Source: Flavipsychrobacter sp.
GTDB lineage: Bacteria; Bacteroidota; Bacteroidia; Chitinophagales; Chitinophagaceae
Length of the DNA stretch: 64,000 bases
Direction of reading: 5' to 3'
Assembly (NCBI GenBank): GCA_016786665.1
Contig: JAEUVZ010000035.1
Location: 55,157-119,156 of the forward strand
Positions 8,188 to 16,714 of the stretch are shown in pieces. Position 1 is the stretch's first letter. The number at the start of each line of letters is the position of its first letter. The position numbers and the translations under genes were made by a program. The notes beneath the pieces were generated by a model. It made no database searches, had not been told where the DNA came from, and saw nothing but the letters and a program-made list of their open reading frames with translations.

Positions 8188-8204
8188 GCCGCTGTATCAG
8201 CGGC
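8188..8204 (+). terminator. Stem-loop terminator
   Basis: GCCGCTG pairs perfectly with CAGCGGC around a 3-nt loop, then TTTGATATTTT. It lies just past the stop codon of the gene ending at 8177. Confidence 0.6.
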
Positions 8205-8266
8205 TTTGATATTTTCACCCTTGCAGGGGTTTCCTGTATTAGCCGTGCTTTTCTATCTTTAGCACA

Positions 8267-11200
8267 ATGATAGATACTATTCGTACCTGGCTGCTGCCAG
8301 CGCTGCTGCTGGCACCCGCGGCCGCGCAAGCCGGCGATAAAAGGAAATGGGATGTGGAAAAGCCCGGTGGCCCGCAGAAGGAGGTGGCCTTTACCACTAC
8401 GGAGGGCACCTGGCTGAACGTGGACGTTTCACCTGATGGGAAAGAAATAGCCTTCGACCTGCTGGGCGACATATATGTGCTGCCTGTAACCGGCGGGACG
8501 GCCAAAGTGCTGCGGCAGGGAAAGGCGATGGAAGTTCAGCCCAGGTTCAGCCCGGATGGAAAGAAAATATCATTTACCTCAGATGCCGGCGGCGGCGATA
8601 ACATCTGGACGATGAACCGCGACGGCAGCGACGCCCGCCAGGTAACGCGGGAGAACTTCCGCCTGCTGAATAATGCTACCTGGACACCCGATGGTAAATA
8701 CCTGGTGGCGCGAAAGCACTTTACCTCCACGCGTTCATTGGGGGCAGGGGAAATGTGGATGTATCATACCAATGGCGGCGGCGGCCTGCAACTGACCGTG
8801 AAGAAGAACGATCAGCAGGATGTGAACGAACCCTGCGTATCGCCCGACGGCCGCTATGTCTACTACAGTGAAGACGTGTACCCCGGTGGCTACTTTCAGT
8901 ACAACAAAGACCCGAACAACCAGATATTTGTGATAAAGCGATTTGACCGGGAAACCGGCACATCGGAGTTCGTGACGGGCGGACCGGGCGGTGCCGTGCG
9001 CCCGCAGGTATCGCACAGCGGTAAACTGCTGGCTTTCGTAAAGCGGGTGCGCACCAAAACAGTGCTCTACCTGAGGGATAATGAAACCGGCGAAGAGTGG
9101 CCGGTATACGATATGCTCTCTAAAGACCAGCAGGAGGCATGGACCACCTTCGGCATCTATACCGGCTTTGCCTGGACACCCGATGACAAGCACATAGTGA
9201 TATGGGCCAACGGGAAGATAATGAAAGTGGATGCATTGGCAACCAACCAGGCAACAGAAATACCCTTTACCTGCGCGGTAAAGCAGCAGGTGACAGATGT
9301 GGTGCGCTACCCGCAGCACATAAACCCCGAAGAGTTTACCGTGAGTGTGATACGCCACGCGGTTACCTCGCCCGATGGCAAATGGCTGGTGTTTAACGCG
9401 CTGGGCCACCTGTACAAAAAAGAATTGCCGAATGGCCAGCCAACGCGGCTAACCAGCGCTGACGAGTTTGAGTACGACCCGGCTTTTTCGCCCGATGGGA
9501 AGACGCTGGTGTATGTAACCTGGGACGACAGCGCCAGCGGCGGCATCTACAAAATGAAATGGGAAGGGGGAAAGCCCGAACGCCTGACTCCGAAAAAAGG
9601 CATCTACCGCACTCCGTCGTTCTCCCACGACGGCAAATGGCTGGTGTATGAGCGCGAAGGGGGCAGCGGTCTGCTGGGCCACGCCTATACCGCCCGCCCG
9701 GGGATATACCTGTTGGCGGCCGGCGGTGGTACAGAACAATTCGTGACCGACAAAGGAGAACGCCCGGTATTCAGCAAGAACGATGAACGTATATATTACC
9801 AGGCAGGTGGTGAACTGGATAAGACCTTTGGCTCCTGCGACCGCCAGGGCAACGAAGAACGCACCCACCTGAAAAGCACCTATGGCAAGCAGGTGACCGT
9901 GTCGCCCGATGAAGAATGGGTGGCATATGTAAACCTGCACCAGGTGTACATCGCCGCCTTTCCGCATACGGGAAGGGCCGTAACAATAGGCAGCGATTCG
10001 GCCGACTTCCCCGTGCGGCGCGTATCGAAAGACGCCGGGTATAACCTGCACTGGAGCGGTGATGGCAAGCAACTGCACTATACACTGGGCGACCAATACT
10101 TCAGCATACGGCTGGATAGCCTGTTCCAGTTCGTGGGCGGACGCGCGGATTCGCTATTTACTATACCCGCCAGCGGCGTGCGCATAGGCCTGAAAGCCAA
10201 AACCGATAAACCGGAAGGAATGGTGGCCTTTACCAATGCGCGCATAGTAACCATGGAGGGCGATGAGGTGATAGAGAACGGCATCCTGCTGGTGGAAGGC
10301 AACCTGGTAAAAGCGATAGGGAAGAGTGGGGAAGTGACCCTGCCCGCCCAGGCCCGGCAGATAGATTGCCAGGGCAAGACGATAATACCGGGCTTTGTGG
10401 ATGCGCACGCGCACGCCTCGCACTTCAGCAGCGGCATGTCGCCACGGAAGCACTGGCCGTATTATGCGAACCTGGCCTACGGCGTTACCACCATGCACGA
10501 CCCCTCCGCCAACAGCGAGTATGTGTTTGCCAATAGCGAACTGGTAAAGGCGGGGCTGATGGTAGGGCCACGGGTATTTTCGACCGGAACGATATTGTAC
10601 GGGGCTGATGGTGACTTTAAGGCTGTTATTAACAGCTACGAAGACGCCAGGAGTGCCTTGCAGCGCACCCGCGCCTTCGGGGCCTTTAGTGTAAAGAGCT
10701 ACAACCAACCGAGGCGCGAGCAGCGGCAGATGGTGATAGAGGCCGCGCGCGAACTACAAATGGAGGTGGTGCCGGAAGGAGGCTCGTTCTTCTACCACAA
10801 CCTGAGCATGATACTGGACGGGCACACCACCGTGGAGCACAACCTGCCGATAGCACCCCTGTACAACGATGTGCTGCAACTGTGGAAGAATGCCGGAACG
10901 GGCTATACCCCCACGCTGATAGTATCGTACGGCAGCCTCTCGGGCGAGTATTACTGGTACCAGCATACTAATGTGTGGGAGAAGGAACGCCTGCTGCGCT
11001 TTACGCCCCGCCCGGTAGTAGATACGCGTAGCCGGCACCGCACCATGGCACCGGAAGAAGAATATGTGAATGGCCACATACTGGTATCGAAGAGCCTGAA
11101 GAAGCTGAGTGATGCCGGTGTATTGGTAAACATGGGTGCGCACGGGCAACTGCAGGGGCTGGGTGCGCACTGGGAGATATGGATGATGGCGCAGGGTGGA

Positions 11201-11509
11201 ATGACACCGCTGGAAGCGCTGCGGACCGCTACGGCCAACTCGGCAAAAAGCCTGGGGCTGGATGGCTATGTTGGCTCGCTAAAGGTGGGCAAGCTGGCGG
11301 ACCTGCTGGTGCTGGACAAAAATCCGCTGGAGGATATATATAATACCGAGAGCATCCGCTACACAATGGTAAATGGCCGCCTCTACGACGCTGAAACAAT
11401 GACTGAAACGGGCAACTATAATAAACGCCCCGGTAAGTTTTACTGGGAGCTGAACAAAAACTCTGAATCGTTCCCGTGGTACCAACACGAGCAACACCTG
11501 GAGGATTAG
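8267..11509 (+). CDS. PD40 beta-propeller / amidohydrolase fusion protein
   Basis: A 1080-residue protein with a Sec signal peptide (ending near AAQA, residue 22). Residues about 40-620 contain repeated DG(K/R)-type propeller blades (SPDGKEIAF, SPDGKKISF, SPDGRYVYY, TPDDKHIVI, SPDGKWLVF, SPDGKTLVY, SHDGKWLVY), as in TolB/DPP IV N-terminal domains. Residues about 655-1050 form an amidohydrolase TIM barrel with the metal-binding HxH in GFVDAHAHASHF and a C-terminal GKLADLLVLDKNPL segment. The propeller probably gates access or binds substrate, and the barrel hydrolyses an amide or related bond. The substrate is unknown. It acts in the periplasm or outside the cell. The start is supported by the signal peptide. 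Confidence 0.88.
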   Translation: MIDTIRTWLLPALLLAPAAAQAGDKRKWDVEKPGGPQKEVAFTTTEGTWLNVDVSPDGKEIAFDLLGDIYVLPVTGGTAKVLRQGKAMEVQPRFSPDGKKISFTSDAGGGDNIWTMNRDGSDARQVTRENFRLLNNATWTPDGKYLVARKHFTSTRSLGAGEMWMYHTNGGGGLQLTVKKNDQQDVNEPCVSPDGRYVYYSEDVYPGGYFQYNKDPNNQIFVIKRFDRETGTSEFVTGGPGGAVRPQVSHSGKLLAFVKRVRTKTVLYLRDNETGEEWPVYDMLSKDQQEAWTTFGIYTGFAWTPDDKHIVIWANGKIMKVDALATNQATEIPFTCAVKQQVTDVVRYPQHINPEEFTVSVIRHAVTSPDGKWLVFNALGHLYKKELPNGQPTRLTSADEFEYDPAFSPDGKTLVYVTWDDSASGGIYKMKWEGGKPERLTPKKGIYRTPSFSHDGKWLVYEREGGSGLLGHAYTARPGIYLLAAGGGTEQFVTDKGERPVFSKNDERIYYQAGGELDKTFGSCDRQGNEERTHLKSTYGKQVTVSPDEEWVAYVNLHQVYIAAFPHTGRAVTIGSDSADFPVRRVSKDAGYNLHWSGDGKQLHYTLGDQYFSIRLDSLFQFVGGRADSLFTIPASGVRIGLKAKTDKPEGMVAFTNARIVTMEGDEVIENGILLVEGNLVKAIGKSGEVTLPAQARQIDCQGKTIIPGFVDAHAHASHFSSGMSPRKHWPYYANLAYGVTTMHDPSANSEYVFANSELVKAGLMVGPRVFSTGTILYGADGDFKAVINSYEDARSALQRTRAFGAFSVKSYNQPRREQRQMVIEAARELQMEVVPEGGSFFYHNLSMILDGHTTVEHNLPIAPLYNDVLQLWKNAGTGYTPTLIVSYGSLSGEYYWYQHTNVWEKERLLRFTPRPVVDTRSRHRTMAPEEEYVNGHILVSKSLKKLSDAGVLVNMGAHGQLQGLGAHWEIWMMAQGGMTPLEALRTATANSAKSLGLDGYVGSLKVGKLADLLVLDKNPLEDIYNTESIRYTMVNGRLYDAETMTETGNYNKRPGKFYWELNKNSESFPWYQHEQHLED

Positions 11510-11571
11510 GTATGGAGGTGATGAGAGTGATGGTAATAAGACCTTAATTCAGGATTTAGCAGTAAATGTTG

Positions 11572-11579
11572 TAAATTTG
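11572..11579 (+). promoter_or_regulatory. Candidate tRNA promoter -7 element TAAATTTG
   Basis: An exact TAnnTTTG match ending 12 bp before the tRNA-Arg 5' end, the expected place for the promoter of a single tRNA gene. Confidence 0.55.
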
Positions 11580-11591
11580 CAGCCCTGTAAG

Positions 11592-11665
<74 letters not shown>

Positions 11666-11673
11666 CGAAATAT

Positions 11674-11698
11674 GAAAGCCGCTACAATAGCGGCTTTC
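11674..11698 (+). terminator. tRNA-Arg terminator
   Basis: GAAAGCCGCTA pairs perfectly with TAGCGGCTTTC around a 3-nt loop, 8 bp past the tRNA 3' end. Confidence 0.8.
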
Positions 11699-11808
11699 AG
11701 CGTTATAATCCTTATTGGATATCGAACCATTGGGTATAAAAGACGCTATTCTGCTTCCGAAATAATGTCACTAAAGTAGTAGCAGTATATTTTCGCTAAC
11801 TTTACCGT

Positions 11809-12210
11809 GTGCGAAATGCGATTATTATATTGGTTATTTTCCTTTTGGGTATTGGCTTAACCCAACCTACAGGTATTTTGCAACCTATAGATTTTAAGGC
11901 TAAGTACGAACAATGTAGCCATGAAGACCATGATATTACAGTGCTTGACTTTGTATTTGAACATTTGTTGAACCTTGAAGCTATTGTCAATATTATAGAA
12001 GGTGAGCATGAATATGATTTTGGTGATTATCCCCACGCACCTTTTGAGACGATAAAAAATGTTCAGGAAACCATAGCGACTGTTCCAAGCTTCATTTTCT
12101 TTGAGCTATCAGAATTATGTTTTTGCGAAACCACAATAAAATATCCTTACCCGACCTCTGATTATCTTTCGAGTTTTTACACGGATATTCTTCGCCCTCC
12201 AATCTGCTAG
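11809..12210 (+). CDS. Small secreted protein of unknown function (island)
   Basis: A 133-residue protein beginning at a GTG with a hydrophobic signal sequence (IIILVIFLLGIGL) and no in-frame ATG near the N-terminus. The mature part contains CSHEDHD, an acidic helix, FCETTIK and a final RPPIC. Small Cys/His-containing secreted proteins ending in RPP-type tails occur beside metal-efflux genes in Bacteroidota, so a metal-related periplasmic role is possible; that is a weak analogy only. It is AT-rich compared with genes outside 11.7-15.2 kb and is the first gene of the tRNA-linked island. TAACTTTA just upstream resembles a -7 element. Confidence 0.55.
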   Translation: MRNAIIILVIFLLGIGLTQPTGILQPIDFKAKYEQCSHEDHDITVLDFVFEHLLNLEAIVNIIEGEHEYDFGDYPHAPFETIKNVQETIATVPSFIFFELSELCFCETTIKYPYPTSDYLSSFYTDILRPPIC

Positions 12211-12336
12211 TACATATAGACATGAATTGGAAATGAGTACTGTTGAATACTCATGGTAGATAGTTGTGTCTAACCATATGTATTACTATAACAGTCTCCT
12301 CAAATAATCAGATTATTCTCAAAACCGTTAAATCAA

Positions 12337-13728
12337 ATGAAGTATATCATAACAGGTATCCTATTAGGCATATCATTATATTCTGATGCCCAAAGTGGCT
12401 ACGATACCTCCTTTTTGCAATCAAAACGTATGTCCGATGCAGACTTGACAAAAAAGAAAGAAGGTACATTTATTACAGGTATTCCTGATTTTTCATCAGA
12501 CCCTGTAACGGGGTTTGGTTTTGGCGCAAGAACCAATATATTCTGGAATGGGAAAAGGGATAACCCTCTATTTGCCTACACGCCTTATTTAATGCGACTA
12601 AAAGCAAATCTTGCATATTATAGCACAAATGCACGTGAGTTAGTACTCTCATTAGATGCTCCATATTATAAAGGCACTAGGTGGCGGTTCAAAATAGATT
12701 TCAAGGCACAGCAAAACCCCGCAAATCTCTATTTCGGCTCAAGCGAAAGCACGTTACAATCACTAAGACTGCCATCTACTCCAGCTTCGAGTATTGGTTA
12801 TAGTAGCTATAAAGAGTATGATAAGGCACGAAAAATCCTGCGTGATGGAGGAATTGGGGAGGCGGATTCAGTAACGGATGCCTTATCTAATCGTTTCAGA
12901 GAAACAGAAGTAATGCTTAACCTTAAAGCTGATTACGCTTTAGGGAAAGGGCGCTGGCGGGTAATGGGTGGTTATGAGATACAACATTTAAGCTACAAAA
13001 CCTTTGAAGGTTTAGAGGCAGAAGCAATTGAACCAAATACAGGAAACGAAATTAAAGCTCCGAATGGAACATCGTTATTAAGACGTGACTATACACAAGG
13101 GTCAATCTCTGGACTAGACGGTGGTTGGGTGTCAATTGTCCAAGCTGCGTTGATATATGATACAAGAGATTTTGAACCCGACCCAACGCGTGGTTATTAT
13201 CTTGAAATTGCCAACGAATATTCAAGTAAATATATAGGGTCACAATTTGATTTCAATAAGCTGTTTGTACAAGGTCGGATTTATCAGAAAATACCTATTG
13301 GGAAAAGAACTGTTTTCGCTGCCCGAGTAGCTGCGGGAAATATCTTTGGCAATAAAGCACCATTTTTTGAGTTTCAAGACCAATGGAGCCCAGACGGTAG
13401 CATTAACGCTTTAGGCGGGAAACAGTCATTAAGAGGGTATAGGGCAAATAGATTTCTTGCACGTTCAATGTGGTTTACCAATATGGAATTAAGGGTAAGG
13501 TTGGCAGAAACAAAATTCGGAAAACAACGTTTTGCATTTGGAGTAGCACCATTCTTTGATGCGGGTACTGTCCGAAATCGTTGGCAGGATTTGAACCTAA
13601 GTAATATCAGGTTTTCTTACGGTGGGGGTCTAAGAATAGCCTGGAATCAATCCACAATATTGTTTTTTGACTACGGAGTTTCCAAAGAAGATAAATTATT
13701 CTTCTTTGGTATAGGGCAGGCATTTTAA
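12337..13728 (+). CDS. Omp85/BamA-type outer-membrane beta-barrel (D15 surface antigen domain)
   Basis: A 463-residue protein with a signal peptide (cleavage near DAQ, residue 19) and no POTRA domains. An N-terminal segment with KKKEGTFITGIPDFSSDPV is followed by a 16-strand-type barrel. The Omp85 family signatures are present: YDTRDFEPDPTRGYYLEI, LGGKQSLRGYRANRF (the loop-6 LRGY motif) and a C-terminal aromatic strand ending in F. Such short Omp85 proteins sit in the outer membrane; their cargo is unknown, and lipid or protein translocation have been proposed for relatives. It lies in the AT-rich tRNA-linked island, is apparently intact, and is followed by att-like copy B and a strong terminator. 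Confidence 0.85.
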   Translation: MKYIITGILLGISLYSDAQSGYDTSFLQSKRMSDADLTKKKEGTFITGIPDFSSDPVTGFGFGARTNIFWNGKRDNPLFAYTPYLMRLKANLAYYSTNARELVLSLDAPYYKGTRWRFKIDFKAQQNPANLYFGSSESTLQSLRLPSTPASSIGYSSYKEYDKARKILRDGGIGEADSVTDALSNRFRETEVMLNLKADYALGKGRWRVMGGYEIQHLSYKTFEGLEAEAIEPNTGNEIKAPNGTSLLRRDYTQGSISGLDGGWVSIVQAALIYDTRDFEPDPTRGYYLEIANEYSSKYIGSQFDFNKLFVQGRIYQKIPIGKRTVFAARVAAGNIFGNKAPFFEFQDQWSPDGSINALGGKQSLRGYRANRFLARSMWFTNMELRVRLAETKFGKQRFAFGVAPFFDAGTVRNRWQDLNLSNIRFSYGGGLRIAWNQSTILFFDYGVSKEDKLFFFGIGQAF

Positions 13729-13766
13729 TCAGTTAAGCTCCTAACAGCCTTAAATCATTCAATAAA

Positions 13767-13795
13767 TGGTTCGATAAATGTCCAATAAGGTTCAC
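13767..13795 (+). mobile_element. att-like site B (degenerate tRNA-Arg 3' end)
   Basis: TGGTTCGAT, 5 nt, then TCCAATAAGGTTCAC, aligning with the T arm and acceptor end of tRNA-Arg. Six bp further on comes a perfect stem-loop, just as the tRNA is followed by its terminator, so this looks like a decayed tRNA-end/terminator remnant. Confidence 0.4.
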
Positions 13796-13801
13796 AGATA
13801 A

Positions 13802-13830
13802 GCAAAACCCGCTCTAGGAGCGGGTTTTGC
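13802..13830 (+). terminator. Strong stem-loop terminator
   Basis: GCAAAACCCGCTC pairs perfectly with GAGCGGGTTTTGC around TAG. It follows the Omp85 gene and att-like copy B. Confidence 0.85.
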
Positions 13831-13878
13831 TATTTCGATTGTTTTTTACCTTTTCTAATATATTGATTTTCAATGCTG

Positions 13879-13904
13879 TTTGGTTCGAATACAATCCGGT
13901 TGAT
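13879..13904 (+). mobile_element. att-like site C (tRNA-Arg 3' end copy)
   Basis: TTGGTTCGAATACAATCCGG at 13880-13899 differs from the tRNA-Arg sequence at one base. It divides the island into two modules, 11.7-13.9 kb and 13.9-15.15 kb. Confidence 0.6.
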
Positions 13905-13976
13905 AGTTGTATATCAAAAAAATCATAACTTTGAATTGAACCTTTTCTATTAACCACTTTTTTTAACTATTAACCT

Positions 13977-14216
13977 ATGTTTAGACTTTTGTTCTTTTCC
14001 TTCTTGTGCTTATTCTCATGCGCACACTACACTGCCTATTACTAAAAACACCTTCCTGATGTGCCTTCAGCAGATGAAGTTGTGAAAGAAGGTATAGATA
14101 TGGCAAAGATGGATGCTACGCTTTTACAAAAAATAGAAGAGCTGACTCTTTACGTTATAGACCAACAAAAACAAATAGAGCAGCTAAAAAAAGAAGTAAC
14201 TAAGAATAAAAACTAA
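13977..14216 (+). pseudogene. Remnant of a tail-fibre-type protein C-terminus behind a lipoprotein signal
   Basis: An ATG at 13977 opens 22 codons of lipoprotein-like signal (FFSFLCLFSCAHYTAYY) ending in TAA at 14043-14045. The same frame continues for 56 codons to TAA at 14216 and encodes KHLPDVPSADEVVKEG, then LLQKIEELTLYVIDQQKQIE and a Lys-rich coiled coil. That sequence is the standard C-terminus of Bacteroidota tail-fibre-domain (S74/ICA-like) proteins, where it follows a long beta-rich stalk. The stalk is absent here, so this is a deletion remnant. Readthrough of the TAA cannot be excluded but is unlikely. Confidence 0.6.
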
Positions 14217-14227
14217 AATTTCTCACT

Positions 14228-14893
14228 ATGAGACAATTCTCATTTGGCATTGCATTATTGGCTTTATTCCTTTTGAATGCATGCAGTTCTTGCAAAAAAG
14301 AACCTGTTAACCATGTTATCGAAGAAAGAATACGACAACATTTTAATTTCCAAACTGGGAGTTATTGGATATACAAAGATTCAATGACAGGCATTGAAGA
14401 TAGCTTTGTTGTAGAAAGTAATTATTCCTTTCAGAAACAGGCAATTTTCAATAGCGACGAAACCCAGGATATTATCAATATTGTTATCAGAGAATATAGA
14501 AATAACAGCATTAGTCCGGATTCATTTGTCCTAACATGCACTATGAGGCGCAACTATATGGCAGAGATATTTGATTTTGAAGCCACAGGAGCGTATAGCG
14601 TAGGCTACGGGCCACTTTTTATTTATCCGTTTACCCCTGGGGGATTACCGGTCGGCTTAGTACTGGATAATAATGGTGATGGATCAATAGTGAATATTTA
14701 TCCGTCTTATACGATTAATAATACTTCCTATACAAATGTTGCACTGGTGAATCACTCTTTCGGAAGTTCTTCGAAAGCGCACAATGATTACTTTTATATA
14801 AGCCCTGATGTTGGAATAATCAAGATGAATATTACCCGTACCAATGGCTTGCATAAGGTCTGGGAATTGCAGCGCAAGAATATCATTTTATAA
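14228..14893 (+). CDS. Lipoprotein of unknown function (island)
   Basis: A 221-residue protein with a type II signal peptide and lipobox LLNAC followed by SSCKK. The mature part begins with a pattern common to Bacteroidota lipoproteins of unknown role (FNFQTGSYWIYKDSMTGIEDS) and continues with beta-rich segments. It follows the tail-fibre remnant by 11 bp and is AT-rich like the rest of the island. It appears intact. No domain name can be given with confidence. Confidence 0.65.
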   Translation: MRQFSFGIALLALFLLNACSSCKKEPVNHVIEERIRQHFNFQTGSYWIYKDSMTGIEDSFVVESNYSFQKQAIFNSDETQDIINIVIREYRNNSISPDSFVLTCTMRRNYMAEIFDFEATGAYSVGYGPLFIYPFTPGGLPVGLVLDNNGDGSIVNIYPSYTINNTSYTNVALVNHSFGSSSKAHNDYFYISPDVGIIKMNITRTNGLHKVWELQRKNIIL

Positions 14894-14899
14894 ATCGCC

Positions 14900-15073
14900 T
14901 ACAAGCTTAATTATATAAGGAAGATCTTTTACTTTTTGTATTCCGGTTATATTGGTTTCAGCCAGCTCGAATCTGTTACAATCAGCTAAGAGGTGTTGGC
15001 AAATGATGCACTTGAAAAGCCATTTAAAATGAAAGACCTTCGTGATATAGTGGCTAAACATCTGAATAAATAG
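14900..15073 (+). pseudogene. Frameshifted fragment of a response-regulator receiver domain
   Basis: From 14941 one frame reads IPVILVSASSNLLQSAK, the usual beta4 segment of a receiver domain (PVIxxSA). After a frame change near 14990 the sequence reads EVLANDALEKPFKMKDLRDI and then VAKHLNK-stop, which is beta5 with the conserved Lys-Pro and the last helix. Upstream, LNYIRKI in a third frame could be the preceding helix. The Asp acceptor part is missing. This is a decayed 3' end of a CheY-like protein carried in the island. Confidence 0.5.
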
Positions 15074-15124
15074 TTAATTGCCACAAAGCATTTAGATAGC
15101 TAAAGGCTTTAGGTCATTGACGAT

Positions 15125-15154
15125 TTGGTTTGAAAAAAATCCAATCCGGTTCAC
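15125..15154 (+). mobile_element. att-like site D (distal island end, attR)
   Basis: TTGGTTTGAA, four extra A, then TCCAATCCGGTTCAC. The last 15 bases match the tRNA-Arg 3' end except for one base. It marks the right end of the AT-rich segment; ordinary GC-richer genes resume at 15301. Confidence 0.6.
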
Positions 15155-15207
15155 AGTGTGATAATTTAAATCCTTGATAATCAATGATTTATTAAGGTTT
15201 TTTGTTT

Positions 15208-15229
15208 TGGGGGTACAGTTTGGGGTACA
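15208..15229. mobile_element. GGGGTACA direct repeats (integrase arm-type sites)
   Basis: GGGGTACA occurs at 15210-15217 and 15222-15229, each after TTTG or TTTGG, with a weaker third copy near 15246. Similar repeats lie close to att cores of Bacteroidota tRNA-integrating elements, where the integrase N-terminal domain is thought to bind. No integrase gene is present in the window. Confidence 0.45.
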
Positions 15230-15300
15230 CGAGTTTTTCTCGTTTTTGGGGGTTGAGGAAGTGGCTTGGTGCTGGTTTATCCCTTATTTTTCCTGTCCGC

Positions 15301-15729
15301 TTACTGGGCGGGTTCGTAGTTAAGCATCCACTCAATGCCGTATTTGTCGCGGAACATGGCGAAGGAGGAGCCTTGGGTGTTTTGGTCGAGAGGGACTTCT
15401 ATTTCGCCGCCTTCGGAGAGGGCGTGGTAAAGTTTGCCGGCTTCTTCCCTGGTTTCCGCATTGATGGCGATTTTACTCCTGTTCTCGTTCTCGTTTACTT
15501 TTCCCATAAAGGAGGGTACATCGTTGCCGGTGAGCAGGCTGCCGTCACCGATGGGCAGCGCTATGTGCATGAGTTTGTCTTCTTCTTCCGCAGGCAGGGG
15601 AAAGGCGGCTCCCGGGATGTCTTTAAAACGGATGATTTTCTCCAGCGTGCCACCGAAGACGGATTGGTAGAATGTGAATGCTTCTTCGGCGTTGCCGTTG
15701 AAGTTGATGTGGGGGTTGATGCGTGCCAT
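15301..15729 (-). CDS. VOC-fold protein, PhnB-like
   Basis: A 142-residue protein of the glyoxalase/bleomycin-resistance (VOC) superfamily, PhnB/3-demethylubiquinone-like subgroup. The start INPHINFNGNAEEAFTFYQSVFGG, the central LMHIALPIGDGSLLTGNDV and the end RDKYGIEWMLNYE are characteristic. PhnB-like proteins often lack a complete metal site and have unclear substrates. It is the first ordinary chromosomal gene beyond the island and is followed on the same strand by nothing obvious. The gene is divergent in character from the AT-rich DNA on its left. Confidence 0.88.
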   Translation of the reverse strand: MARINPHINFNGNAEEAFTFYQSVFGGTLEKIIRFKDIPGAAFPLPAEEEDKLMHIALPIGDGSLLTGNDVPSFMGKVNENENRSKIAINAETREEAGKLYHALSEGGEIEVPLDQNTQGSSFAMFRDKYGIEWMLNYEPAQ

Positions 15730-15805
15730 AGGTTGGTGGTTTTACTGTTGCTCAAATGTATGTCATCGCGTCCGGGAAAATATATGATACCGGGGTATGA
15801 CTACT

Positions 15806-16714
15806 TTAATTGAACGACGCCCGGAACTCCAGGGGAGAAAGGCTGGTTTTGCTTTTAAATAGTTTACTGAAGGATTGCGGGTGCTCAAATCCCAGTTCGT
15901 AAGCTATCTCGCTTACGGACAGGGTGGTGGTGGATAGCTTTTCTTTGGCTTTTTCTATCAGTTTCTCGTGAATGTGCTGCTGGGTGGTTTGGCCGGTGAG
16001 CTGTTTGAGCAGGCTGCCGAGGTATTTGGCAGAAATATTCAGCGCGTCTGCAAGGTACTGAACCGTGGGCAAGCCTTGGGAAAGTAGTTGTTCGCTGCCG
16101 AAGTAGTGGTTGAGGTGCTGTTCTACCTGGTTGAGTATGTGGTGGTTGCTTTTTTTGCGGGTGAGGAATTGGCGTTGGTAGAATCGCTCGGCATAGTTCA
16201 GCAGTGTTTCAATGTAGGATATAATAATGTCCTGGCTGAATTTATCGATGTTGGCCTGGTACTCCATTTGTATGTTGTCGATGATTCCATTCACAATGGC
16301 TTTTTCTTTGTCGGACAGGAACAGGGCTTCGTTGACGGCGTAGTCGAAGAAGTCGTATTTTTTTATGTTCTTTCCCAGCGGGGAGCCCCAGAGGAGGTCG
16401 GGGTGTATCAACAATATCCATCCGGAAAGATCATCGCCCGGTTCCGGCCCTGCGCCGCGCAGCACCTGGTTGGGCGCTACGAAGTACATCATCCCTTCGT
16501 CGAAGTCGTAGGTTTGCTGACCGTAGAAGAGCTTATTGGTAAATCCTTTTTTCAGCGAGATGTAATAGAAATCGAACATGGCGCTGAGCTCGCCTTCAAA
16601 GTCGGGCATTTGCAACTGTGCGTAATTCAGTACACTGATGAGCGGGTGTTGCGGGCCGGGGAGGCCCAGCATCCTGTGGGCTTCGGTTATAGATTTTACA
16701 CGTATGGGCTGCAT
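15806..16714 (-). CDS. AraC-family transcriptional regulator
   Basis: A 302-residue regulator. The N-terminal half (about 1-180) is a cupin-like ligand-binding and dimerisation domain. The C-terminal AraC domain (about 200-302) has two helix-turn-helices (VQYLADALNISAKYLGSLLK and ISEIAYELGFEHPQSFSKLF). Its start overlaps the stop of the DoxX-like gene by one base (TAATG), so it is the last gene of the SDR-DUF2147-DoxX-AraC operon. Two direct repeats 21 bp apart upstream of that operon (18391-18422) fit an AraC-type operator, so autoregulation is likely. The effector is unknown. Confidence 0.9.
   Translation of the reverse strand: MQPIRVKSITEAHRMLGLPGPQHPLISVLNYAQLQMPDFEGELSAMFDFYYISLKKGFTNKLFYGQQTYDFDEGMMYFVAPNQVLRGAGPEPGDDLSGWILLIHPDLLWGSPLGKNIKKYDFFDYAVNEALFLSDKEKAIVNGIIDNIQMEYQANIDKFSQDIIISYIETLLNYAERFYQRQFLTRKKSNHHILNQVEQHLNHYFGSEQLLSQGLPTVQYLADALNISAKYLGSLLKQLTGQTTQQHIHEKLIEKAKEKLSTTTLSVSEIAYELGFEHPQSFSKLFKSKTSLSPLEFRASFN

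Noticed and set aside
15208..15300. Residual tyrosine integrase gene near the arm-type repeats
   Set aside because: No frame on either strand shows the integrase catalytic Arg, His-x2-Arg or Tyr motifs.
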